Shown piece after piece: positions 23,314 to 31,720 of a stretch of DNA of 64,000 bases; the first letter of the stretch is position 1; each line of letters opens with the position of its first letter. The stretch spans positions 32,316 to 96,315 of the forward strand of contig CAMYKZ010000005.1 in assembly GCA_947259045.1 (NCBI GenBank). Reading direction: 5' to 3'. Origin of the DNA: an uncultured Afifella sp. (GTDB taxonomy: Bacteria; Pseudomonadota; Alphaproteobacteria; Rhizobiales; Afifellaceae). The notes beneath the pieces are model-generated. The model worked only from the letters and a program-made list of their open reading frames with translations, was not told the origin of the DNA and searched no databases. The position numbers were made by a program, and so were the translations under genes.

Positions 23314-24903
23314 ATGGACATTGCAGCCAATCCATCAAGCCCGATCGCAACCCGCACGATATTTGCGGCAGCGGCTGCATTATTGGCTTTCGAACCGGTT
23401 GTCTGGCTGACCGGCACCTGGCAGGATCCGTCCTACGGTTCACAAGGGTATCTGGTTTTCGGCATCAGCGTCGGACTGTTTGCCTGGAGTATCAGCAGTC
23501 CGCGCATCGCCGGATCGAACACCCGCTCCCGCCATGCCGTCGCGATCCTGCTGGCGACGGCACTCATTCGTCTGGCGAGCCAGGTTTTCGCCATCAACAC
23601 GATCGGCGGCCTGGCGCTTGTTGCCGATGTCTACGCGATCGGCCTGCTCGCCGGCCTGGGCGAACGCCAACGGGCGCTTTCGCCGGCATGGCTTGCTGTC
23701 TGTTTTGCCTTTTCCCTGCCGCTGGAGCGCATTGTCCAGCGCAGCATCGGTTATCTGCTGCAATCGCTGTCTGCCGACGGCGCCTGTGCGCTGCTGCACG
23801 GCCTGTTCGGCGATGTCGTCTGTCAGGGTGTCCGCATCGTTCTGCGCGGCCGTGACGTGCTGGTCGATCTGCCCTGTTCCGGCGCCCAGGCCCTTTTGCT
23901 TCTGCTGTTGTTTTATTCCGTCACGGCGGCCCTTGCCCGTCCGAAGGCCGGGCAAGCCCTGTTCGGCCTCTGCCTGACGCTTGCCACAGCCTTTATCGCC
24001 AATGTCACTCGCATCACGCTCCTTGCGGCCGGCATTGCCTTTTACCCGACCGAACTCTCCATCGATGTCATGGCGCAGCCCTGGCACGATCTGATCGGTC
24101 TGACGATCCTGGGGTCGGCCGCGATGACTGTCATCGTTTGGGCTCGCTCCCTGGACAGGGCGGAGATCATGTCATTTCAACACGAACGCCCCCGACCAGG
24201 GCATGGTCTCCGCCTGCCCCTTTTTCCAGCCACTCTCGGCCGCTTCCGGCTCTCCCCGGCCAGACGGTCCGTCTCCCCGCTGACCGGCGCACTGGCCTTC
24301 ATGGCCTTGTCGCTGGTTATCGTCGCGCTGCCGCGCCTGCCGCTGGATGTGGCAGAGCGCGATATTTCGGTAGCCCTCCCGGACCGGATCGACGGCCGCT
24401 TGGCAACCCCAACGGCTTTGAACGCAAACGAGCAGGCCTATTTCACCCAATATGGTGGCGCGGCGGCAAAGGCGGACTATGGCAGCGCCTCCCTGCTGGT
24501 GGTCAGGACATCCTCGCCGCTGCGCCATCTCCACGCGCCTGATGAGTGCCTGCGCGGTCTTGGTTTCGATGTTGAATATCTCGGCCCGCAATACGCGCTG
24601 ACGCCGAGCGCGGTCTATCGCGCCACGTCGCCGGACGGTCAGGCCTACCGGATCCATGTCAGTTTTGTCTCCGACCGGGGGCAGGCCACGACCAATATTG
24701 CCCACGCGGTCTGGCTGTGGCTGCAGCAGCCGGGAACGGTGTGGACTGCAACCCAGCGCATCACGCCCTGGGATATGGATGTCGCCGAGCGGGACCGCTT
24801 CGAACGCGGAGTTGTTGCCGCACTCGATCTGCCGGCCAGCGGCCGCAATGACGCAAAGATTGTTGAAATTGCAAAACTTTATACTGAAGGAGATCAGCCG
24901 TGA
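23314..24903 (+). CDS. Exosortase fused to an EpsI-like domain
   Basis: 529 residues. Residues ~1-280 are a multi-span exosortase with the full catalytic triad: C188 in LPCSGAQ, R233 in NVTRITLL and H258 in QPWHDLIGL. Residues ~281-529 begin with a further span (ALAFMALSLVIVALP) and carry an EpsI/DUF3485-like periplasmic domain with the conserved HAPDEC (406-411). Exosortases cleave the C-terminal sorting signal of PEP-CTERM proteins at the membrane and pass them to the cell surface. The stop overlaps the start of the VIT/VWA gene by 4 bases, so that protein is the likely dedicated substrate. No polysaccharide genes accompany it. The ribosome site is weak. Confidence 0.9.
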   Translation: MDIAANPSSPIATRTIFAAAAALLAFEPVVWLTGTWQDPSYGSQGYLVFGISVGLFAWSISSPRIAGSNTRSRHAVAILLATALIRLASQVFAINTIGGLALVADVYAIGLLAGLGERQRALSPAWLAVCFAFSLPLERIVQRSIGYLLQSLSADGACALLHGLFGDVVCQGVRIVLRGRDVLVDLPCSGAQALLLLLLFYSVTAALARPKAGQALFGLCLTLATAFIANVTRITLLAAGIAFYPTELSIDVMAQPWHDLIGLTILGSAAMTVIVWARSLDRAEIMSFQHERPRPGHGLRLPLFPATLGRFRLSPARRSVSPLTGALAFMALSLVIVALPRLPLDVAERDISVALPDRIDGRLATPTALNANEQAYFTQYGGAAAKADYGSASLLVVRTSSPLRHLHAPDECLRGLGFDVEYLGPQYALTPSAVYRATSPDGQAYRIHVSFVSDRGQATTNIAHAVWLWLQQPGTVWTATQRITPWDMDVAERDRFERGVVAALDLPASGRNDAKIVEIAKLYTEGDQP

Positions 24904-27080
24904 TCAGAGCTGCCAGCGTCTATTTTCTCGCCCTTGTCATCGCCACGCTCTGGCTGCTGGCGGCCACGCTCGCCGCAGCCGCGCCGACGCCCGCCGATAA
25001 TGTGCTGGGCGGTGAGGTCCGGGCGGAAATCGATGGCAGGACAGTGCTGTTTCCGCTTCTCAGAAGCGAAATCAAGGCCGATATCCAGGGCGATCTGGCA
25101 ACCGTCACGATCATCCAGACATTCACCAATCCGACCGACCGGCCGCTGAACGCGCGCTATCTGTTTCCGCTCAACAAGGACGCGGCGGTGTTTGCCATGC
25201 AGATGCAGGTTGGCGATGAACAGATCGTCGCGGTGATCAAGCGCAAGGAAGAGGCAAAGGCCGACTTCAAGCAGGCCCGGCAACAGGGCAAGTCGGCGGC
25301 CCTTCTGAGCCAGCATCGCCCGAACATGTTCACCCAGGAGATCGCCAATCTGATGCCCGGCCAGCCGGTGCGGGTGACCCTGCAATATGTCCAGACCGTG
25401 CCGCGCATCGACGGTGCCTACGAACTTGTCGTGCCGCTGATCGTCGGCCCGCGCTACAATCCGCAACAGCCGTCCGGCCTGGTTGAACGCAGTGCCGATC
25501 CGGTGAGCGACGGGGATTTTCCTGTGCTGCCGGCGCCGTCTGCATCGCAGCAGACCGGCTGGCAGATTGCCCCGCCGCCGGCCTATCCCGAAGTTGCCGG
25601 CCTGACGATCCCGAAACTGATCGACAGCGACCGGGTTTCGGTCACGGCAAACCTGAATTCGGGTGTGCCGATCACCAATGTGACCAGCGAAACCCATGAC
25701 CTCGCGGTCACCGGCAATGACCGGGCGAAGACGGCCAGTCTGGCAGCCCGGCAGAGCATCGACAATCGCGATTTCGTGCTCCGTTACCGGCTTGCCGGCG
25801 ACGCCGTCCAGGCGGGCCTGCTAACCCACAAGGATGACAATGGCGGCACCTTCAGCCTGATGATCGAGCCGCCGGCGACGCCCGCCGACGCCGATATCAC
25901 GCCGCGGGAACTGGTCTTCGTGCTCGATACGTCCGGATCGATGAACGGACTGCCGATCGAGGCCAGCAAGACCTTCATGCGCCATGCGTTAAAGACCCTG
26001 CGGCCGAGCGATTATTTCCGTATTCTCAGGTTTGCCAACAATGCCAGCGAGTTTACTGCGGGCCCGGTGGCGGCGACGCCTGAAAATCTCGTCGCCGGTC
26101 TTGAGTTCGTCAACAGCCTGCACGCCGGCGGCGGTACCGAAATACCGAATGCCATCCGCACCGCCTTTGCCGTCCGCCAGCAGCCGGGCACTTTGCGCAT
26201 CGTCGTCTTTCTGTCCGACGGGTATATCGGCAATGAGGCAGAGGTTCTCGGCCAGATCAGCTCCGTCATCGGCAGGGCGCGGATCTTTGCGTTCGGCGTC
26301 GGAACATCCGTCAATCGTTATCTGCTCGCGGAGGTGGCCCGGCACGGCAGGGGTTTTGCCCGTTTTATCGATCCGACCGAGACCGCCAGTGACGCCGCCA
26401 TTCAGCTGGCTCTGCGCCTTGACGCGCCGGTCCTGACCGATATCGCCGTAGATTGGGGCGACCTTGATGCAACCGACGTGACGCCACAGATCATTCCGGA
26501 TCTGTTCAAGGGCGATTCGATCCGCATCCAGGGGCGTTACACGATGGCCGGCGAGCACACAATGACGGTTCGCGGGCTGGTCAATGGCCGGCCGGCGGAA
26601 CTTCCGCTGAAGCTGGTCTTTCCGGCCAGACAAAGCGATGCATCAAACCGTGCGATACCGCTGGTCTGGGCGCGTGCGCAGATCGCCGACGCCATGCGGG
26701 TCTATATGGCGCCTGGCGGGGCCACAGCGCGCGGCCGTACGAGAGCACAAATCCAGCAGGACGTGACAGACCTCGGCCTGTCCCACTCGCTTGTCACCCA
26801 ATGGACGTCGTTCATCGCGGTCTCGCAGAAGATCGTTAATCCGCAGCCGGGCCTGGCCGCAGATGCCGATGTACCGTTGCCGATGGTCAAGGGCGTCAGG
26901 CCGGAAGCGTATCCGAAGCAGGCCAAAGCGCCGGTATCAGGCAATCAGTTCGCCGGCAATTTTGCCGGTACGGCAGCGCCGGAGCCGGAGGCGATGCTGG
27001 CCCTTCTGGTCATGCTGCTGGCCGGCCTTTTCGGCCTGCGCCACCGTCTGGGGATCCGCGGACTTTTTGTGGCGCGCTGA
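24900..27080 (+). CDS. Secreted VIT and von Willebrand A domain protein with PEP-CTERM-like sorting tail
   Basis: 726 residues. A signal peptide (about 1-28) is followed by a vault/inter-alpha-trypsin (VIT) domain at ~35-180 and a VWA domain at ~335-510. The VWA metal site is D343-T-S-G-S347, with a further threonine in GGGTEIPNA. The last 35 residues form a tripartite tail: APEPEA (P694-E697), a hydrophobic stretch (MLALLVMLLAGLFGL), then basic RHR and a short extension. That is the shape of an exosortase substrate. VIT/VWA proteins are adhesion-like surface proteins and are the known targets of the proteobacterial dedicated sortase, which recognises LPXTG. Here the tail is of the exosortase kind, and the adjacent upstream gene is an exosortase. 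Confidence 0.9.
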   Translation: MIRAASVYFLALVIATLWLLAATLAAAAPTPADNVLGGEVRAEIDGRTVLFPLLRSEIKADIQGDLATVTIIQTFTNPTDRPLNARYLFPLNKDAAVFAMQMQVGDEQIVAVIKRKEEAKADFKQARQQGKSAALLSQHRPNMFTQEIANLMPGQPVRVTLQYVQTVPRIDGAYELVVPLIVGPRYNPQQPSGLVERSADPVSDGDFPVLPAPSASQQTGWQIAPPPAYPEVAGLTIPKLIDSDRVSVTANLNSGVPITNVTSETHDLAVTGNDRAKTASLAARQSIDNRDFVLRYRLAGDAVQAGLLTHKDDNGGTFSLMIEPPATPADADITPRELVFVLDTSGSMNGLPIEASKTFMRHALKTLRPSDYFRILRFANNASEFTAGPVAATPENLVAGLEFVNSLHAGGGTEIPNAIRTAFAVRQQPGTLRIVVFLSDGYIGNEAEVLGQISSVIGRARIFAFGVGTSVNRYLLAEVARHGRGFARFIDPTETASDAAIQLALRLDAPVLTDIAVDWGDLDATDVTPQIIPDLFKGDSIRIQGRYTMAGEHTMTVRGLVNGRPAELPLKLVFPARQSDASNRAIPLVWARAQIADAMRVYMAPGGATARGRTRAQIQQDVTDLGLSHSLVTQWTSFIAVSQKIVNPQPGLAADADVPLPMVKGVRPEAYPKQAKAPVSGNQFAGNFAGTAAPEPEAMLALLVMLLAGLFGLRHRLGIRGLFVAR

Positions 27081-27172
27081 ATCTTGGTGTTAATCTTCAT
27101 TCTGCTATGGTTGCGGCCTGAATTGAGCCTCGCAGCAGACCGCTGCACAGGCCGGAGCAGGAGCCAGACATC

Positions 27173-27865
27173 ATGAGCCGGCGCATCCTCGTTGTCGATG
27201 ACGATCCCCATATCCGCGATGTGATCAGCTTCGCGCTGGAAAAGGCCGGCATGCAGACGATTGCAGCCCGCGACGGCGAGCAGGCGCTTGAGCTGCATAC
27301 CCGGGGTGGCGCGGATCTCATTGTGCTGGATATCAATATGCCGGAGCGCGACGGGCTCGATGTCTGCCGCGAACTGCGCAAGTCATCCGATGTGCCGGTG
27401 CTGTTTCTGTCATCGCGAGACGAAGAAGTCGACCGGATCGTCGGACTGGAAATCGGCGCGGACGATTATGTGACCAAGCCGTTCAGCCCGCGCGAACTGG
27501 TGGCGCGGGTTAATGCCATCCTGAAACGCACGCAGCCTCCGTCCCGGCCTGCCGAACTGCCGGCGGCGGTCGATCACGGACGCCTGTCGCTCGATGCCCT
27601 GCGCCATCAGGCCTCCTGGGCCGACGAGCCGGTTTCGCTGACGGCGACGGAATTTTCCATCCTGCGCACCTTTATCGGCCAGCCCCACCGTGTCTTCGAC
27701 CGCGATACCATTGTCCGCAATGCCTGGGACGTGAATGTCCATGTCAGCGATCGCACGGTCGACAGCCATATTCGCCACATCCGTTCGAAATTTGCCGATG
27801 CCGGGTGCGACAATGTCATCGAAACGGTGCACGGCGTCGGATACAGGCTTGGGGCCACGGGGTAG
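27173..27865 (+). CDS. OmpR-family response regulator (dedicated-sortase-system type)
   Basis: 230 residues. Receiver domain 1-120 has the acidic pair in VVDDDPH, the phospho-acceptor D53 in LIVLDINMP, and the conserved lysine in DDYVTKPFSP. The C-terminal winged helix (about 135-230) ends with the recognition region TVDSHIRHIRSKF and GVGYRLGATG. It lies 92 bases after the VIT/VWA gene and 11 bases before its kinase. The proteobacterial dedicated sortase system has a response regulator of this kind beside its target gene. Control of the exosortase/VIT pair is therefore a reasonable inference. Confidence 0.92.
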   Translation: MSRRILVVDDDPHIRDVISFALEKAGMQTIAARDGEQALELHTRGGADLIVLDINMPERDGLDVCRELRKSSDVPVLFLSSRDEEVDRIVGLEIGADDYVTKPFSPRELVARVNAILKRTQPPSRPAELPAAVDHGRLSLDALRHQASWADEPVSLTATEFSILRTFIGQPHRVFDRDTIVRNAWDVNVHVSDRTVDSHIRHIRSKFADAGCDNVIETVHGVGYRLGATG

Positions 27866-27876
27866 GGGTTGCTCTG

Positions 27877-29568
27877 ATGCCTGCAGACCCGACCGTGCAG
27901 CCGGCCGAATATCAGCCGTCGGCAATCCGCCGATTGCGCTCCAGGCTGCGGCCGCGTCTGCGGACGATCCTGATCGGGCTGAACCTGGCGGTGCTGATCC
28001 TGCCGCTCGGCAGCATTTTCTTCTTCCGGATCTACGAAAACCAGCTGGTCCAGGAAACCGAGCGCGAATTGATCGCTCAGGCGGCCTTCATTGCCGCCGT
28101 CTATGAACGTGAGATCGACGAATTGCGAGCCGGACCGTTTGCCGGCACTGATGCCGGAAAGGAATACGGCCGCAGGATCGAAACAGCCACGAAGAGCGGC
28201 CGCTCAGGCTCTCTCTACGGCTCCGGGCGACAGCCGGCTGATCCGTATTACACCGTCATCGATCCGCAGCTTGACCTGGCCGCAGTCCGCATCCTGGCGC
28301 CGCGCCCGGCCGGATATTATCTGCGCACGCCGCCCGATCCGGTCGCCGAAGCCGCAGGTGTACGCCTGATGCCGATATTGCGAAAAGCCCAAAGAACGAC
28401 ATTATCGGGAATGCGGGTGCTCGATTATAACGGCACCGTTGTCGCCGGCGGCAATGAGATCGGCAAATCATTCATGCACATTACCGAAGTGGAGCAGGCG
28501 GCATCCGGCCGATATGCCAGCGTCGTGCGCGAGCGTTATCTCGATCAGGTCGCGCCGCCGCTGGCCTCGCTCAGCCGCGGCACCGGCATCCGGGTGTTTA
28601 TCGTCCTTCCGGTGATACAGGGCGAAAATCTCATCGGCTTCGTCTATTTGTCGCGCACGCCCAAGAGCGTTCTCAAACACATGTATGCCGAAGGCGACAA
28701 GATCATCCTGGCCGGCCTGACCATTCTGGCCTTGAGCCTCATTCTTGCTTTTGTCACCTCATCGCGGATTGCCCGCCCAATCAACCAGCTGATCGACCGG
28801 ACCCGCCGGCTTGCTGCCGGCGAGAAAACGGCGATGGAACCGCTGGAACGCCCGGGCACCCGGGAAATGACGCAATTGTCGGAAAGCTTTGCCCATATGG
28901 CATCCGCGCTGCAGCAACGGTCCGACTATATCCGTGATTTTGCATCCCATGTTTCCCATGAATTCAAGACGCCGCTTGCCTCCATTACCGGCGCAGTGGA
29001 GCTGCTTCGCGATCACGGCGATGATATGTCTGAGGAGGAGCGCAGCCGTTTTCTCGACAATATCACCCAGGATGGCGACCGGTTGCGCCGGCTGGTCACC
29101 AGGCTTCTGGAACTGGCCCGGGTTGATAATCTGGAGCCGACATCGGACACGATTGACGTTGCAGAAACGTTGAAAGTGATGCAATGGGCATATTCCGGCT
29201 CCGGCTTCAAGGTCGGCGTGGATGCGCCGCAACCGGCACCGGCGGCGATGTCACGGGACGGCCTGGAAATGATCATGTCCAACATGGCCGACAATGCCCG
29301 CCAGCACGGCGCAGGCAGCATGAATGTCCGGGTTCGAAACGTTGATACCGATGTCGAAATTCAGTTTACCGACGACGGCGAGGGCGTCTCGCCGGCGAAC
29401 CGCGAGAAAATCTTTACGCCGTTTTTCACCACCCGGCGGGAAAATGGCGGCACCGGGCTGGGGCTCGGTATCGTCAGTTCGGTCACAGATGCTCATGGCG
29501 GATCGATCGAACTCATCGAGCGCAAAGATGGCGCACGGTTCCTCATTCGGCTGAAACGGGCGGCCTGA
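27877..29568 (+). CDS. Sensor histidine kinase paired with the upstream response regulator
   Basis: 563 residues from the ATG at 27877 (MPADPTVQPAE), which follows a GGTAGGGG ribosome site; the open frame extends upstream into the regulator. Two membrane helices (about 35-55 and 287-307) bound a ~230-residue periplasmic sensor, then HAMP (SSRIARPINQLIDRT), the phospho-acceptor H-box (HVSHEFKTPLASI), and ATPase boxes NMADNARQHG, DDGEGV and GGTGLGLGIV. The architecture matches the dedicated sortase-system kinase. Its periplasmic position would let it monitor surface protein assembly, but the signal is unknown. Confidence 0.92.
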   Translation: MPADPTVQPAEYQPSAIRRLRSRLRPRLRTILIGLNLAVLILPLGSIFFFRIYENQLVQETERELIAQAAFIAAVYEREIDELRAGPFAGTDAGKEYGRRIETATKSGRSGSLYGSGRQPADPYYTVIDPQLDLAAVRILAPRPAGYYLRTPPDPVAEAAGVRLMPILRKAQRTTLSGMRVLDYNGTVVAGGNEIGKSFMHITEVEQAASGRYASVVRERYLDQVAPPLASLSRGTGIRVFIVLPVIQGENLIGFVYLSRTPKSVLKHMYAEGDKIILAGLTILALSLILAFVTSSRIARPINQLIDRTRRLAAGEKTAMEPLERPGTREMTQLSESFAHMASALQQRSDYIRDFASHVSHEFKTPLASITGAVELLRDHGDDMSEEERSRFLDNITQDGDRLRRLVTRLLELARVDNLEPTSDTIDVAETLKVMQWAYSGSGFKVGVDAPQPAPAAMSRDGLEMIMSNMADNARQHGAGSMNVRVRNVDTDVEIQFTDDGEGVSPANREKIFTPFFTTRRENGGTGLGLGIVSSVTDAHGGSIELIERKDGARFLIRLKRAA

Positions 29569-29578
29569 ACGAACCGTA

Positions 29579-30163
29579 TCAATCTTTGACCATCAAAACC
29601 CAGTTGGAGCCCGGATTGTGCCAGTCGTCCTTGACCATGGCCCGGCTTGCCATTTGCCGGTACCCGCAGCGTTCATAGAGGCGGCGCGCACCGTCATTGG
29701 CGTCGGAGACAATGATACTCATTGCCATGCTTCCCTGACTTGCCGCGATCTGTTCGGCTGCCTGGAGCAGGCCGGTACCAAGGCCACGGCCGCGAAATTG
29801 CGGATAGGTGGCCAGGACATTGACGTACCAACTGCCCGGCGCGAGGTTTTCCAGCTCCTGAAGCGGCGCGAACATGGGCGGCAACTCGTCATAATCGATC
29901 GGCTCGGGCTGTTCCGGCAGCCGGTAGCCGATCAAAGTGGCGGCAACCGCATCGTCAATGTCGGAAACTATGGCATTCCGGTAGGAAAAGCTGCCCTCGT
30001 TGCGCCGCGCCCGCCGCTGGCCGACATCCCAGGCGTCCTCGCCCGGTTCCGCCATTTTCTGCCAAAGATAGACCGGCAGGCCTTCACCGGCAAAATTGAT
30101 CAGGTCAGCCAGTGCCGCCGCATCTGCCTCGATTGCCGGCCGGTTGAGGTGTTTAAAATTCAT
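29579..30163 (-). CDS. GNAT family N-acetyltransferase
   Basis: 194 residues. The start ATG at 30163 has GGAGGA six bases upstream, and the longer frame is discarded. The acetyl-CoA-binding loop is QFRGRGLGTGLLQAAE, and the C-terminal ARRLYERCGYRQM is typical of motif B. It transfers acetyl from acetyl-CoA to an amine, with substrate unknown. It converges with the sensor kinase and lies downstream of the esterase on the same strand, 55 bases apart. Confidence 0.9.
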   Translation of the reverse strand: MNFKHLNRPAIEADAAALADLINFAGEGLPVYLWQKMAEPGEDAWDVGQRRARRNEGSFSYRNAIVSDIDDAVAATLIGYRLPEQPEPIDYDELPPMFAPLQELENLAPGSWYVNVLATYPQFRGRGLGTGLLQAAEQIAASQGSMAMSIIVSDANDGARRLYERCGYRQMASRAMVKDDWHNPGSNWVLMVKD

Positions 30164-30218
30164 GTTTCTGTCCTCCGGATACCGCGTCGGTTGAACTGAA
30201 ACGCTTCGGACTGCCGCC

Positions 30219-31193
30219 TTATTCGCAAAGTCCGGCAAGAAATTCGTCGATCTGCCTGTTGCTGGCGGCAGCCATTTCGGTGGGCATGCTCTGGAACGCA
30301 TGCGGACCGCCCGGCCAGAGCGAGAGTTCCGTCTGATTTCCGGCTGCCGACCAGCGGCCGCACATGAACAAAGTGTCGTCGAGCAGCCCGTCGCTGGTGC
30401 CGCAGGAGAACAGCGCCGGCGGCAGTCCGGCAAGGTCGGCATGGATCGGTGATATGTCCGGATCGCCGACATCTTCGCTGTTCTGCAGGAACCGTTCAAT
30501 GAACGCCTCGGTATCGCGGCGCGCCAGAACCAGAGGTGTTTCGAATGCGCGCATCGACGGCGTCAGAGCCAGATCATAGGCGCCGCAGACAAGATTGGCG
30601 CCGGAAAACGGCGTTAAACCATGCCTATCGCGAAGCCTGAGCAGGGTTACGACAGCCAGATGCGCGCCGGCCGATTCACCGCCGATAAACATCCTGCCGC
30701 CGCCGGCGAGATTGCCGATTTCCCGGCCCAGCCAGGCCGCTGCCGTTTCGCAATCGTCCGGCCCGGCCGGATAGGGATGTTCCGGAGCCAGCCGGTAATC
30801 CACGGAGAGACAGACAAGGCCCGTCCGGTCTGCCGTCTGTTCCAGCAACTCATCCTGCATGTCGGCGGCGCCGAGCATCCAGCCGCCGCCGTGAATATGC
30901 AGATAAGCACCCCGGACCGGATTGGTTTCTGCGCCGGAGGCCGGCCTGATGATGCGCACCGCGACCTGCCGTCCGAGTGCTTCGGCGATCATTGTTTGCG
31001 CCCGCGCGCTTTCGCGCTGCAGGGTGAACGGACCGATCCCCTTTCGCCTGTCGGCGCGCAGATCGTCCGGCGTGCGCTGCCAGCGATCCGGCGCTTTCAG
31101 TGCCGCGTCGATCAGCGACTGATTGTGCGCGCGGGTTTGTTCGGCGATTGCGCCGGGCGAAAATATCGTGTGATCTGGAATTCTGTCTGACAC
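30219..31193 (-). CDS. Alpha/beta hydrolase, hormone-sensitive lipase-like esterase
   Basis: 324 residues. The oxyanion motif HIHGGGWMLGA and the nucleophile GGESAGAHLA (GxSxG) mark the bacterial HSL family (family IV). The acid and histidine sit in the C-terminal part (ALFSCGTSDGLLDD and GGPHAFQSMP). It hydrolyses short acyl or aryl esters in the cytoplasm. It is probably co-transcribed with the downstream acetyltransferase and divergent from yjbQ. Confidence 0.93.
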   Translation of the reverse strand: MSDRIPDHTIFSPGAIAEQTRAHNQSLIDAALKAPDRWQRTPDDLRADRRKGIGPFTLQRESARAQTMIAEALGRQVAVRIIRPASGAETNPVRGAYLHIHGGGWMLGAADMQDELLEQTADRTGLVCLSVDYRLAPEHPYPAGPDDCETAAAWLGREIGNLAGGGRMFIGGESAGAHLAVVTLLRLRDRHGLTPFSGANLVCGAYDLALTPSMRAFETPLVLARRDTEAFIERFLQNSEDVGDPDISPIHADLAGLPPALFSCGTSDGLLDDTLFMCGRWSAAGNQTELSLWPGGPHAFQSMPTEMAAASNRQIDEFLAGLCE

Positions 31194-31260
31194 CGGGTCG
31201 ATCCTTCGGATTGTCGGATATTGTTGCCTGCCAAGGCCGATATGAGAAAGGCATTTGACG

Positions 31261-31710
31261 ATGCAAATGACGGATGTTCAAGAGATTACGATCGGCAAAA
31301 TGGCGCGCTCCACACTGACGGTCCAGACGGCCGGTCCGGGGTTCACCGATCTGACCGCTGCAATCCTCGAATTCCTGGCGGCCGCCGATGCCGTTGACGG
31401 CCTGCTGAGCGTGTTTGTCCGCCACACATCCGCGTCGCTGACAATCCAGGAAAATGCCGATCCCGATGTCCGCCGCGATCTGCTCGATGCGCTTGACGGA
31501 CTGGCGCCGCAAAATGCCGGATACCGGCACGGTTTTGAAGGGCAGGACGATATGCCGGCGCATATCCGCACCATGCTGACGGATGTTTCGATCACTCTGC
31601 CGGTCGCCGGCGGTGCGGCCGATGTCGGCACCTGGCAGAGCGCCTATCTGGTTGAACATCGCGCCCGGCCCCATAGCCGGACGGTCAGCCTGACCTATCT
31701 GGGCAGTTGA
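31261..31710 (+). CDS. yjbQ: YjbQ / UPF0047 family protein (secondary thiamine-phosphate synthase-like)
   Basis: 149 residues. The ATG at 31261 is preferred over TTG at 31255, with GAGAAAGG nine bases upstream. Family marks are LLSVFVRHTSASLTIQENAD, PDVRRDLLDAL and GTWQSAYLVEHR. The histidines and acids of these segments form the presumed active site. E. coli YjbQ has weak thiamine-phosphate synthase activity, but the physiological reaction is not settled. It stands alone between an esterase and a converging symporter gene. Confidence 0.9.
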   Translation: MQMTDVQEITIGKMARSTLTVQTAGPGFTDLTAAILEFLAAADAVDGLLSVFVRHTSASLTIQENADPDVRRDLLDALDGLAPQNAGYRHGFEGQDDMPAHIRTMLTDVSITLPVAGGAADVGTWQSAYLVEHRARPHSRTVSLTYLGS

Positions 31711-31720
31711 AGATCCTTGC

